Positions 15,579 through 22,560 of a stretch of DNA of 25,253 bases are shown piece after piece. The notes below the pieces were generated by a model, which was not told the DNA's origin, did not search any database, and saw only the letters and a list, made by a program, of their open reading frames with translations. This DNA comes from DATHYU01 sp033722675 (GTDB taxonomy: Bacteria > Actinomycetota > Acidimicrobiia > Spongiisociales > UBA11373). Every line of letters begins with the position of its first letter. The first letter of the stretch is position 1. The position numbers were made by a program, and so were the translations under genes. The stretch covers positions 1-25,253 of the forward strand of contig JAWVYO010000030.1 of the NCBI GenBank assembly GCA_033722675.1, written 5' to 3'.

Positions 15579-15785
15579 TCAGTCGCGGCGGGACTTCTCC
15601 AGGACGGTGGTCAGGTCGAGGACCTCGCCGTCGGCCTCCCACCATCGATGCTCACACCGGTGACAGGACGCGAAATCGACGGCGGTCCCGTCCGTCAGGG
15701 TGAGCTTGATCTGGATCGCGTCGGCCGCACCGCACGCGGCGCACGCGATCTCCACCGAGTCCGGGCGGCGTCTCCGTCCGGCCAT
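15579..15785 (-). CDS. Small zinc-ribbon protein, function unknown
   Basis: 68 residues with CAAC (near 15) and CHRC (near 42), a four-Cys zinc-ribbon pattern on a small beta-rich protein, followed by W and an acidic stretch. I do not recognise a named family. The ATG at 15785 is supported by AGGAGGAG ending 6 nt upstream, and the stop of the preceding gene lies 13 nt before the start, so the two are cotranscribed. Confidence 0.75.
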   Translation of the reverse strand: MAGRRRRPDSVEIACAACGAADAIQIKLTLTDGTAVDFASCHRCEHRWWEADGEVLDLTTVLEKSRRD

Positions 15786-15798
15786 TGGTCTCTCCTCC

Positions 15799-16110
15799 TC
15801 ATCCGACCCGCCCGTCATCGGCAGGGCCGATGGGCGGGTTGACGGATTCGTCGTCCAGTTTTCCGATGTACCGCGAGCGACGCCGGCCGTCCTCGGTCCA
15901 GTAGGCGTACCAGTACGGGCCGTGGGGACAGGTCGTGCACCCGTCCTTCCCGCACTTCACCATCTGGCTCCGGAGCCGGACGGTGGGCGCCGCGGCGTCG
16001 AAGTCGGCGCCATGCGCCTCCAGTCGGGCCTTGGCCAGGATCAGCAGCCGCCGCAGGTCGTGCTCGTCCATCTCCCGGACGGCCTCGAGGACGTCGCGGT
16101 CGATCGGCAC
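15799..16110 (-). CDS. DUF6788-like Cys-rich protein
   Basis: 103 residues. An N-terminal helical part is followed by CGKDGCTTCPHGPYWYAYW and then GRRRSRYIGK. The pattern C....C..C..GPYW...W....R..YIG is that of the DUF6788 family (name from memory), small zinc-binding proteins sometimes found near mobile or DNA-linked genes. Function is unknown. The start is GTG at 16110, 7 nt after the DUF3499 stop, with no clear ribosome site, so coupling to the gene before it is likely. The C-terminal end lies just ahead of the next gene's ribosome site. Confidence 0.75.
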   Translation of the reverse strand: MPIDRDVLEAVREMDEHDLRRLLILAKARLEAHGADFDAAAPTVRLRSQMVKCGKDGCTTCPHGPYWYAYWTEDGRRRSRYIGKLDDESVNPPIGPADDGRVG

Positions 16111-16117
16111 GGCGGCG

Positions 16118-16345
16118 TCAGGCCACCTCGAGCGACGCGAACAGCGGGCGATCCGGCTCGCGGCGGTCGACGAGCGTCCACCCGACGGGGGGCGTCAGGC
16201 GCCCCGCGTGGGACTCGCACATCGCATAGCCCCCGACCGTGCGGATCGGTTCCACGAGATCGTCGAGCCAGACCGTCCGGCCCCCGTAGTCGAAGGCCAT
16301 CCGGACGGCCGCCGGCGATCCGCAGCGCACGCAGTGTTCGATCAT
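16118..16345 (-). CDS. DUF3499 family zinc protein
   Basis: 75 residues. CVRCGSPA (5-12) and CESHAGRLTPPVGW (43-56) give a CxxC/CxxH metal site, and the conserved CxxHAxRLTxPxGW block identifies DUF3499. The M. tuberculosis homologue, Rv3258c, also lies beside manB, which fits the local synteny. Function is unknown. The start ATG at 16345 lacks a ribosome site but has a good promoter 6 nt upstream, so the mRNA is probably leaderless. First gene of the three-gene small Cys-rich cluster. Confidence 0.85.
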   Translation of the reverse strand: MIEHCVRCGSPAAVRMAFDYGGRTVWLDDLVEPIRTVGGYAMCESHAGRLTPPVGWTLVDRREPDRPLFASLEVA

Positions 16346-16351
16346 GGGGCG

Positions 16352-16381
16352 ATCCTAGCCGCCGAACTCCATCGATGTGAT
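16352..16381 (-). promoter_or_regulatory. Leaderless promoter of the DUF3499 gene
   Basis: On the minus strand ATCACA (16381-16376, four of six to the -35 consensus), an 18-nt spacer and TAGGAT (16357-16352). The ATG begins 6 nt after the -10 box, exactly where transcription should start. Confidence 0.6.
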
Positions 16382-16395
16382 TTCGCCGGTGTCGT

Positions 16396-16422
16396 TCTTA
16401 CGCGCGCCGGATGCGCGTAAGA
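16396..16422. terminator. 10-bp perfect hairpin after mobA
   Basis: TCTTACGCGC (16396-16405), a 7-nt loop, then GCGCGTAAGA (16413-16422). It lies between the mobA stop and the DUF3499 promoter, where a terminator for the minus-strand mobA operon is expected. On the plus strand a short T-run (ATTTTG) follows; on the minus strand no U-tract is present. Confidence 0.5.
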
Positions 16423-16455
16423 CGATTTTGTGATTCACCCCACCGGGGCGGCCGC

Positions 16456-17055
16456 TCAGACGAGGCCGGAGGAGGACACGCCCCGGGGGGCGCCGAAACG
16501 CCGCAGGCCCGCCTCGAGGGCTGCGGGGCTGTCGACGGAGTACCACGACCGGCCGTCCTCCCCCGTCGACGCCCAGTCGTCGACGCGGTCGACGTCGACG
16601 GTGTCGAGGACCGTGCGGATGGAGTCGTCGCGCCGGGCCGCCGCCGTCATGGGCAGGGCGAGCCGCGACGGGTAGACGGCACACGTCACCTGCGGCCACC
16701 CGTCGTCCACCGGCACGACGGGACGATCGTCGAACCGCTCCACGAGGTGCGCCAGCGTCTCGACGCGCACCCAGGGCTGATCGCAGGCGAGGAGCACGAC
16801 GGGGCCCCCGTTGCGGGCGAGGGCGGTCGCCAGTCCCGCCGCCGGACCGTGCCGACCCTCGAGGAGGTCCATCGCCGCCTCACGGCCGGCGACGCGTCCC
16901 CGGCGTCCCACGACGACCACGTCGTCGGTGACCGCCTCGGCGGCCTCGAGCACCCACTCGATCATCGGGCGGCCGGCGACGTCCACGAAGGCCTTGTCGA
17001 CGCCCATCCGGCGGGACGCACCCCCGGCGAGGACGGCGACGAGGGTCTCACCCAT
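16456..17055 (-). CDS. mobA: Molybdenum cofactor guanylyltransferase MobA
   Basis: 199-residue nucleotidyltransferase. It attaches GMP to molybdopterin cofactor, giving the dinucleotide form used by DMSO-reductase-family enzymes. Motifs: LAGGASRRMGVDKA (9-22), the GTP-binding loop and Lys, HGPAAGL (69-75), and metal-binding D92 in ACDQP (90-94). The length is normal. A CofC/FbiD role in F420 synthesis was considered because cofD and cofE are near, but the LAGG.SRRMG.DK loop is MobA-like. The ATG at 17055 overlaps the end of a possible 10-codon leaderless ORF. The gene follows the thioredoxin-like gene by 40 nt. Confidence 0.87.
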   Translation of the reverse strand: MGETLVAVLAGGASRRMGVDKAFVDVAGRPMIEWVLEAAEAVTDDVVVVGRRGRVAGREAAMDLLEGRHGPAAGLATALARNGGPVVLLACDQPWVRVETLAHLVERFDDRPVVPVDDGWPQVTCAVYPSRLALPMTAAARRDDSIRTVLDTVDVDRVDDWASTGEDGRSWYSVDSPAALEAGLRRFGAPRGVSSSGLV

Positions 17056-17092
17056 GGGCGGCGTGGGCGATGGAGGCCATGCGCCGACCCTA
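17048..17092 (-). promoter_or_regulatory. Leaderless promoter and mini-ORF leading into mobA
   Basis: TAGGGT (17092-17087) is followed after 6 nt by ATG at 17080, which opens a 10-codon frame, MASIAHAAHG. Its TGA stop (17050-17048) falls within codons 2-3 of mobA, whose ATG is at 17055. No Shine-Dalgarno precedes mobA itself, so reinitiation after the mini-ORF is a reasonable way to start it. Confidence 0.4.
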
Positions 17093-17095
17093 CCA

Positions 17096-17497
17096 CTACT
17101 TTCCGTGGTCGGAGCGGGCCACGCCGGCGCGAGCGAGCAGCCGTCGCAGCCGGAGACGGCCCGGCCGACCGGCGATGCGGCCGGCCTCCTCGCCGTCGGC
17201 GGCGCGAACGACGAGCAACGGGACGCTCTCGACGCCGGCCGCCTCGAGGCCCTCGGGGTGCTCGGCATAGGAGATCTCGACGTAGTCCACGCCGATCCGG
17301 TCGAGCGCGAGGCGGGCGGCGCCGCAGGACGGACACGCCTCGTCGGTGAAGAGGAGGACCCGGCCCGAGAACCCCGACACGTCGACGGGACGGCGCTCGG
17401 CGCGACGGGCGGCGTGCCGGTTCGCCCACCAGGCCGCCCCGAGCGCCGTGACCGCGACGATCGCGACGACGAGCACCCGGAGGACGCCGTCGGTCAC
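17096..17497 (-). CDS. Membrane-anchored thioredoxin/glutaredoxin-like protein
   Basis: 133 residues: one N-terminal helix (about 5-25), a basic linker, then a thioredoxin-fold domain with DEACPSCGAA, active site CPSC (55-58) and the cis-proline loop SVPLLVV (91-97). Hydrophobic beta-strand VLLFTDE precedes the site. A signal-anchor arrangement is likely, but which side of the membrane the domain faces is open because Arg-rich residues flank the C-terminal side of the helix, favouring a cytoplasmic domain. The GTG at 17497 overlaps the DUF5719 stop as GTGA, so the two are coupled. Probable thiol-disulfide redox role. Confidence 0.8.
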   Translation of the reverse strand: MTDGVLRVLVVAIVAVTALGAAWWANRHAARRAERRPVDVSGFSGRVLLFTDEACPSCGAARLALDRIGVDYVEISYAEHPEGLEAAGVESVPLLVVRAADGEEAGRIAGRPGRLRLRRLLARAGVARSDHGK

Positions 17498-18828
17498 GGG
17501 GTCGTCTCGGTGGAGACGGGAGCGCCCACGGACAGGGCCCGCCCACCCGGGCCGGTGATGCTCCACGACACGGTGATCGGGTCCGCCGCCTGCACCAGGT
17601 ACCCCACGGCATCGGGGTCGTCGACGTCGACGCGGCGCTGCGATCCGGGATCGATCGTGATCCGCTCGCCGACGAGGCCGGCGCCGCTCAGCGCGGAGAC
17701 GGTCACCGTTGTCGGCTCCTCGGAGCTGTTCAGGATCCAGAGCGTGCCGCTCTCCAGTCCAGCGCCACGCAGCCCCGGCACCATCCAGGTCCGGGCCTGC
17801 GTGGAGAGCCCCGACGTGATCGCGGTGCCCGGTTCGCCGACCGACACCACCGCGGCGGCCACCGGGGCGTCCGACGAGAGCCGGACGGCGCGGTGCTCGG
17901 CCGCTCCTTCGACGGGGATCCGCAGGGGACTCTCGGGGGGCACCGTGAAGGTCGTGGGCTCGATCTCGGGTCCGGCCTCGGTGTAGGACAACAGGCTGAC
18001 CTGGACCTCCGAGGGACCGGGATTCGCCACCACGATGGCCGTCTCGGCGTCGGCGAGTCCGGCAGCGGGGAACTCCCAGACGGTGGACAGCGCCGTTCCC
18101 GACCACCAGTCCTCGTCGTCGCCGGCACGGAAGACCATCGCCGGGACGACGAGGCCGTCCTCGACCGTCACGCTCACGGCGAGGTCGGCGCGCTGGCGCA
18201 GCAGCTCCTCGAAGGAGACGTCGCGCCACGACCGGGAGCCGACCGAGACGAGCCGGAGTTCACCCAGCGCCTCGGCGCCGATGTCCGACACCGCGGTGAC
18301 GGTCACGCGCGCCGTCTCGGGGAAGGGATTGAACAGCCGCAGCGTCAGCTCCTCCCCCGCCAGCGTCGAGCCTCCCGGGAACACCCAGGTATCGGGTCCC
18401 GACGCCACGCAGGTGTCGGCCGCCAGCACCTCGCCGCGGACGGTCACCGCCACCGAGGACGGTCCGTTCGTGAACTCCGCGAACGACGGCGAGTCGCCGC
18501 GCTGGGCGATGGTGCTCAGATCGAGGGCGGCGCCGCCGGGGGCGAGCGTCTGCAGCTCGGCCGTGTCGGCGGGTTCGCCGGGGATCGTGACGGGAAACGT
18601 GAACGCCGCCGTCGACTCCTCCAGCGAGGCCACGGCGATGAAGCTGTCCCGGGTCGCGGTCGCCTGCGCCCACGGGCAGTACCAGATGGCGGCGGCGTCT
18701 GGCGACTCCAGTCCCGGTCGATCGATGATGCGGCCGGCCAGGGGCTCGGCCGCAGGCTCCGGCTGCGGCAGGACCGCAGCGACCGTCGCTGCTGCGGCGA
18801 CGACCACGGCCAGGATCAGCCGTCTCAT
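17494..18828 (-). CDS. DUF5719-type exported protein
   Basis: 444 residues with an N-terminal hydrophobic signal or anchor (about 4-20) and then a long beta-rich, extracytoplasmic region of repeated Ig-like strands (for example LFNPFPETARVTVTA, VANPGPSEVQVSLLS and ILNSSEEPTTVTVSA, three similar segments). Cysteines in IWYCPWAQ and ADTCVASGPDTW could pair. The combination with an upstream large membrane GT is the typical setting of DUF5719 in actinobacteria; the assignment rests mainly on that context and on style. The ATG at 18828 overlaps the GT stop as ATGA. Likely works with the GT in envelope assembly (inference). Confidence 0.78.
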   Translation of the reverse strand: MRRLILAVVVAAAATVAAVLPQPEPAAEPLAGRIIDRPGLESPDAAAIWYCPWAQATATRDSFIAVASLEESTAAFTFPVTIPGEPADTAELQTLAPGGAALDLSTIAQRGDSPSFAEFTNGPSSVAVTVRGEVLAADTCVASGPDTWVFPGGSTLAGEELTLRLFNPFPETARVTVTAVSDIGAEALGELRLVSVGSRSWRDVSFEELLRQRADLAVSVTVEDGLVVPAMVFRAGDDEDWWSGTALSTVWEFPAAGLADAETAIVVANPGPSEVQVSLLSYTEAGPEIEPTTFTVPPESPLRIPVEGAAEHRAVRLSSDAPVAAAVVSVGEPGTAITSGLSTQARTWMVPGLRGAGLESGTLWILNSSEEPTTVTVSALSGAGLVGERITIDPGSQRRVDVDDPDAVGYLVQAADPITVSWSITGPGGRALSVGAPVSTETTP

Positions 18829-21599
18829 CGTCGACCCGCCCAGGCTCCGGCGCCCGCCATCAGCACGAGCACGAGCAACCACGCACCTGCGACCGCCGCC
18901 ATCGCGCGCCGATCGCCGTCGGGCTCGAAATCGACCCGGCCGGTGGACGTCGTCACCCGGTTCGCCCAGTCGGACTGCGACCAGGTGCCGCCCCATCGCT
19001 CGTCGCCGTTCACCGCGAGGAGGACCTCCCGGCGACCCCGGACCTCGGCGGGATGTTCGAAGGCCGTCCCGTCGCGCGACCAGGCGATCCCCTCCCCGTC
19101 GACGGCCACCGCTGCGACGACCTCGTTGCGGAAGACGGCGACGTCGAAACTGCGGAGCGGCACGAGGTCCAACTGGGTCTCATAGAGCGCCTCCATCGGA
19201 CTCTCGTCGAGGAACACGATCCACCCGATCCCGAAGGGCGAGAGGAGCTCTCCGGCACGCCGGACGTCCCCGTCGAGGATCTCCACGAGCGCCGCCTCCA
19301 ACGCCACGTCGCCGAGGCGGGGCTCGGCCAGATAGGCCTCCCACGACCGGGGCACCGGCGGCTCGACCACCCGGTAGCCGAGCCCCTCGAGGTCGTAGGC
19401 GGTCCCGGGGATGCGCTCGGCGTCGCCGAACACGAGCACCCGGGTCACCCCGTCCTCGGGGACCGCGAAGGCGAGGGTCTCCCCGAACTCGTCGCCGGCG
19501 AGTCCCGCGCGGCCGGGAGCCACGACGAGCGCCGTGGACAGGACGAGGAGGACCGCGGCGGTCACCCCCACGATCCCCGCTCCCAGACGGAGCCCGCCGA
19601 TGGTGGATCGACGCACCCCGACCTCGAGGGCGGCGCCCGTGGCGAGGGCCAGTCCGACGCCCACCACGACGAGTCCCGTCAGCTCCGCCTCCCGTCCGAG
19701 CCCGAGATCGGCACTGCGGGCCAGCACCGCGCCTCCGGCCGCCGCCAGGCCCCCCCACCCCGCCAGGAGGGCGACCGTCCGATCGCCGGCGAGGAGCGGA
19801 GCGGCCACGACGGCCACGGCGAGGCCGGCCAGGAGCCATCCGGGATCCCAGAACGCCCCCGGCCCCTCGGCGAAGAAGTCTGCGGCCCGGGCGTAGAGGA
19901 TCCACGGCATGAGCAGCGGGAGCGCGAGGAGGAGTCCGGAGAGGGCCCGGATCGCAGCCCACCACCGCTCGCCGGTCCCGAGGGCGGCCCACACGACGAC
20001 CATCGCGACGGGCAGCGCCACGGCACCCGGCACGGCCGCCCCGACCACCCCGGTGGCGAGGGTGATCACCGCGATGCGGCCGATCCGCCGGAGGAGGTCC
20101 TCGGGGAAGGGGCGCACGGCGGCAGCGATCGCCCAGGGGACCGCGGCGAGCGCCGGGAGCACGACCCAGTGCCCGTCGGCACCGGTGTCGGCCACGATCG
20201 GCCCGGCCACGAGCACGAGCCCGGCGCCGTAGCCGGCGACGGGGTCGAGCCCCCACACCCGCAGCAGCCTGGCCATGCCGAAGATCCCGGCGATGAAGGA
20301 GAGGACCACGATCGCCGCCATGGCCGCGCCCGGGTTGTCGAACAGCAGGCGCTGGACCACCGCCACTCCGGCGATGGAGGGGCGAAGGACCTCCGGTGAG
20401 CCCAGTCCGGCCGGGTTCCACCCGCCGGCATAGGCGCCGAGCGCCTCGACGGAGGACTCGGGGGGTGGGAGCGAGAACCCGACGACCGGCATCGCCCCGC
20501 CCCAGATCCCGCGGGTGGCGACGAGGCCGAGGACGACGGCGACGAGCCCGAACACGAAGGCCGGCCGCCGCAGCCGCTCCTGGCCCGCCTCGACGGCGCC
20601 CGAGAATCCGGCCAGCACCCCCTCCGGGAACCGGGTGCGAAGCCGCTCGAGCCCCTCGTCGTACAGGAGGCGGAGCCGGGCCGACCCGTTGACCTGATAC
20701 CGGAACAGCTCCTCGTCGCCGACGACCCGGCCGCGCCGGGCGCGGAGGCGAGCGGCGATCGACGCGGGGAGCGTGGCCAGGTTCCACAGCCAGGCAGACA
20801 GCACCGAGAACAGCTTCCACCGGCCCACCAGGGGAGCGATGAGGCTCTCGGCCAGACCCGACAGGAGGGCCAGCGGCAGAGCCCACAGGAGGGTGATCGG
20901 GCTGTACGCCTTGAGCATGGCCCTGATCTCACCGGCACGTTCGCGCCACTCGGGCACCCGATCGGTCGCGCGATACCGGACCTCGGAGCTGGGGACGATC
21001 ACGACCCGGCCGCCCCGCAGCCGCGCCCGCTGGCACAGGTCGATGGCGGCCGAGGTGGGGGCCATCGCCGGGTCGGGGCCGCGGAGACCCAGCATGAGAT
21101 CGCGCCGGACGAGCATCGAGATGCCGGACACGGCGGCGACGTCGCGGATGACGTCGTACTGCTCCTGATCGAGCTCGTCGGCCTCCAGCCCGGTGAAGGG
21201 AGCGGCGAACACGTCGGTGGCGAACCCCACCGACACGAGATGGTCGGGGTCCTCGTCGTCGAGGATCTTCGACCCGGCGATCGACGCATCCGCCCGTGCG
21301 CCGTCGACGACCAGGGATCCGAGGGCGTCGGGAAGGGGCCGTGCCTGTTCCCGCACGATCCAGACGTGCTCGGCCTCGGGCGCCAGGGCGTCGACGGCAC
21401 CGGCGAACGAGGACCTCCAGAGGGCCTCGTACTCGCCCGCCACCTTGCGGACGGCGTCGTCACCGCCGACGACCACGAGCTGGCGCGAGCCGTACACTTG
21501 CCGCCTCACCGCCGCCAGACAGTCACGGAGCGCGTCGGCTTCGGAGGCGACGACGATCGTCGACACCGCGGGCGAGACGGGAGGGGATTCGGTGGACAT
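18825..21599 (-). CDS. GT2-like plus multi-pass membrane protein, cell-envelope glycosyltransferase family
   Basis: 924 residues. N-terminal GT2-like domain (about 12-240): STIVVASEADALRDCLAAV, later AGSKILDDEDPDHLVSVGFATD and SGISMLVRRDLM, as in the large actinobacterial GT2 proteins beside DUF5719. The central part (about 235-700) has many membrane helices, and the C-terminal half ends in an extracytoplasmic domain and a final helix (about 900-920). The usual acidic HDD or DxD at the end of the third strand is replaced by REQ (83-85, in VWIVREQARPLPDAL), so the GT domain may be catalytically dead. The ATG at 21599 is the first Met of the conserved frame. It heads the operon GT-DUF5719-Trx and perhaps mobA. 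Its 5' end overlaps the divergent cofD start by 8 bp. Confidence 0.82.
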   Translation of the reverse strand: MSTESPPVSPAVSTIVVASEADALRDCLAAVRRQVYGSRQLVVVGGDDAVRKVAGEYEALWRSSFAGAVDALAPEAEHVWIVREQARPLPDALGSLVVDGARADASIAGSKILDDEDPDHLVSVGFATDVFAAPFTGLEADELDQEQYDVIRDVAAVSGISMLVRRDLMLGLRGPDPAMAPTSAAIDLCQRARLRGGRVVIVPSSEVRYRATDRVPEWRERAGEIRAMLKAYSPITLLWALPLALLSGLAESLIAPLVGRWKLFSVLSAWLWNLATLPASIAARLRARRGRVVGDEELFRYQVNGSARLRLLYDEGLERLRTRFPEGVLAGFSGAVEAGQERLRRPAFVFGLVAVVLGLVATRGIWGGAMPVVGFSLPPPESSVEALGAYAGGWNPAGLGSPEVLRPSIAGVAVVQRLLFDNPGAAMAAIVVLSFIAGIFGMARLLRVWGLDPVAGYGAGLVLVAGPIVADTGADGHWVVLPALAAVPWAIAAAVRPFPEDLLRRIGRIAVITLATGVVGAAVPGAVALPVAMVVVWAALGTGERWWAAIRALSGLLLALPLLMPWILYARAADFFAEGPGAFWDPGWLLAGLAVAVVAAPLLAGDRTVALLAGWGGLAAAGGAVLARSADLGLGREAELTGLVVVGVGLALATGAALEVGVRRSTIGGLRLGAGIVGVTAAVLLVLSTALVVAPGRAGLAGDEFGETLAFAVPEDGVTRVLVFGDAERIPGTAYDLEGLGYRVVEPPVPRSWEAYLAEPRLGDVALEAALVEILDGDVRRAGELLSPFGIGWIVFLDESPMEALYETQLDLVPLRSFDVAVFRNEVVAAVAVDGEGIAWSRDGTAFEHPAEVRGRREVLLAVNGDERWGGTWSQSDWANRVTTSTGRVDFEPDGDRRAMAAVAGAWLLVLVLMAGAGAWAGRR

Positions 21600-22560
21600 C
21601 AACCTCGACGATTCTGGGGCCGGAGCGGGATTAGGGCAATCACCCGGCAGGGTCGTCCTGCTGTCGGGCGGGGTCGGCGGGGCCCGGCTGGCCCGCGGCA
21701 TGGCCCCTGTGTTGGGAGAGCGGCTCTCCGTCGTCGTGAACGTGGGCGACGACGACGAAGTGTACGGGCTGACGGTGTCGGCGGACCTCGACACGGTCCT
21801 CTACACCGTCGCCGACCTCCAGGGCCCCCACGGCTGGGGCGTGCAGGACGACTCGTTCACGGTCATGGACGAGCTCGAACGCTTCGGGGTCGACACGACC
21901 TTCCGCCTCGGCGACCGCGACCTGGCGCTCTGCCTCCACCGGACGACCCGCCTCGCCGACGGCACCCCGCTGTCGGCCGTGACGGCCGAGCTCGCGGCCG
22001 CCCACGGGCTGGATCTGCGCCTGCTGCCGGCCACCGACGACCGCCTGCGGACCATCGTCGAGATCGCCGACGGCAGCCGGCTGGCCTTCCAGGACTACTT
22101 CGTCCGCCGCCGCCATCGCGACGACGTCGCCGCCCTCCACTTCGCGGGTTCGGAGGAGGCGAAGCCGGCACCGGGCGTCGTCGAAGCGATCGCCGCGGCG
22201 GAGCTCGTCGTCATCGCCCCGTCCAACCCGCCGCTGTCGATCTGGCCCATCCTGGCCGTGGAAGGGATCCGGCGGGCCGTCGAGGAGGCGCGACGGGTGA
22301 TCGCGGTCAGCCCGCTGTTCGGCGGCGCGGCGCTCAAGGGACCCGCCGACCACGTCATGGCCGGCCTCGGCCTGGCCGCCGGGACCGCCGGGGTGCTCGA
22401 GGCCTACGACGGACTCCTCACCGACCTCGTCGTCGACCATGGGGACGCCGCGGACGTCGACCTCGGTGGGGACGTCACGATCCACGTCGCCGACACGCGC
22501 ATCGCCGACCCCGTCGCAGCGGAACGCTTCGCCGTCCGCCTGCTGGGACTCGCCCGATGA
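21592..22560 (+). CDS. cofD: CofD/FbiA, phospholactate (or phosphoenolpyruvate) transferase of F420 synthesis
   Basis: 322 residues. It joins the guanylylated three-carbon acid to the deazaflavin Fo, giving F420-0 or dehydro-F420-0. Motifs: LLSGGVGGARLARG (23-36), NVGDDDEVYGL (50-60), SADLDTVLYT (63-72), LGDRDLALCLHRT (106-118), SNPPLSIWPIL and SPLFGGAALKGPAD. The length fits FbiA. The only plausible start is GTG at 21592: GGAGG (21580-21584) lies 7 nt upstream. It adds about 19 residues before the conserved core. Start region and leader lie inside the 5' end of the divergent GT gene. The stop overlaps the cofE start as ATGA. Confidence 0.93.
   Translation: MDINLDDSGAGAGLGQSPGRVVLLSGGVGGARLARGMAPVLGERLSVVVNVGDDDEVYGLTVSADLDTVLYTVADLQGPHGWGVQDDSFTVMDELERFGVDTTFRLGDRDLALCLHRTTRLADGTPLSAVTAELAAAHGLDLRLLPATDDRLRTIVEIADGSRLAFQDYFVRRRHRDDVAALHFAGSEEAKPAPGVVEAIAAAELVVIAPSNPPLSIWPILAVEGIRRAVEEARRVIAVSPLFGGAALKGPADHVMAGLGLAAGTAGVLEAYDGLLTDLVVDHGDAADVDLGGDVTIHVADTRIADPVAAERFAVRLLGLAR

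Noticed and set aside
16456..17055. CofC/FbiD (F420 guanylyltransferase) identity for the nucleotidyltransferase near cofD
   Set aside because: The LAGGASRRMGVDKA loop and ACDQP motif are those of MobA; position alone is not enough.
21492..21498. TACACT on the plus strand as the cofD promoter
   Set aside because: It lies about 94 nt upstream of the start with no matching -35; common by chance, so not listed as a feature.
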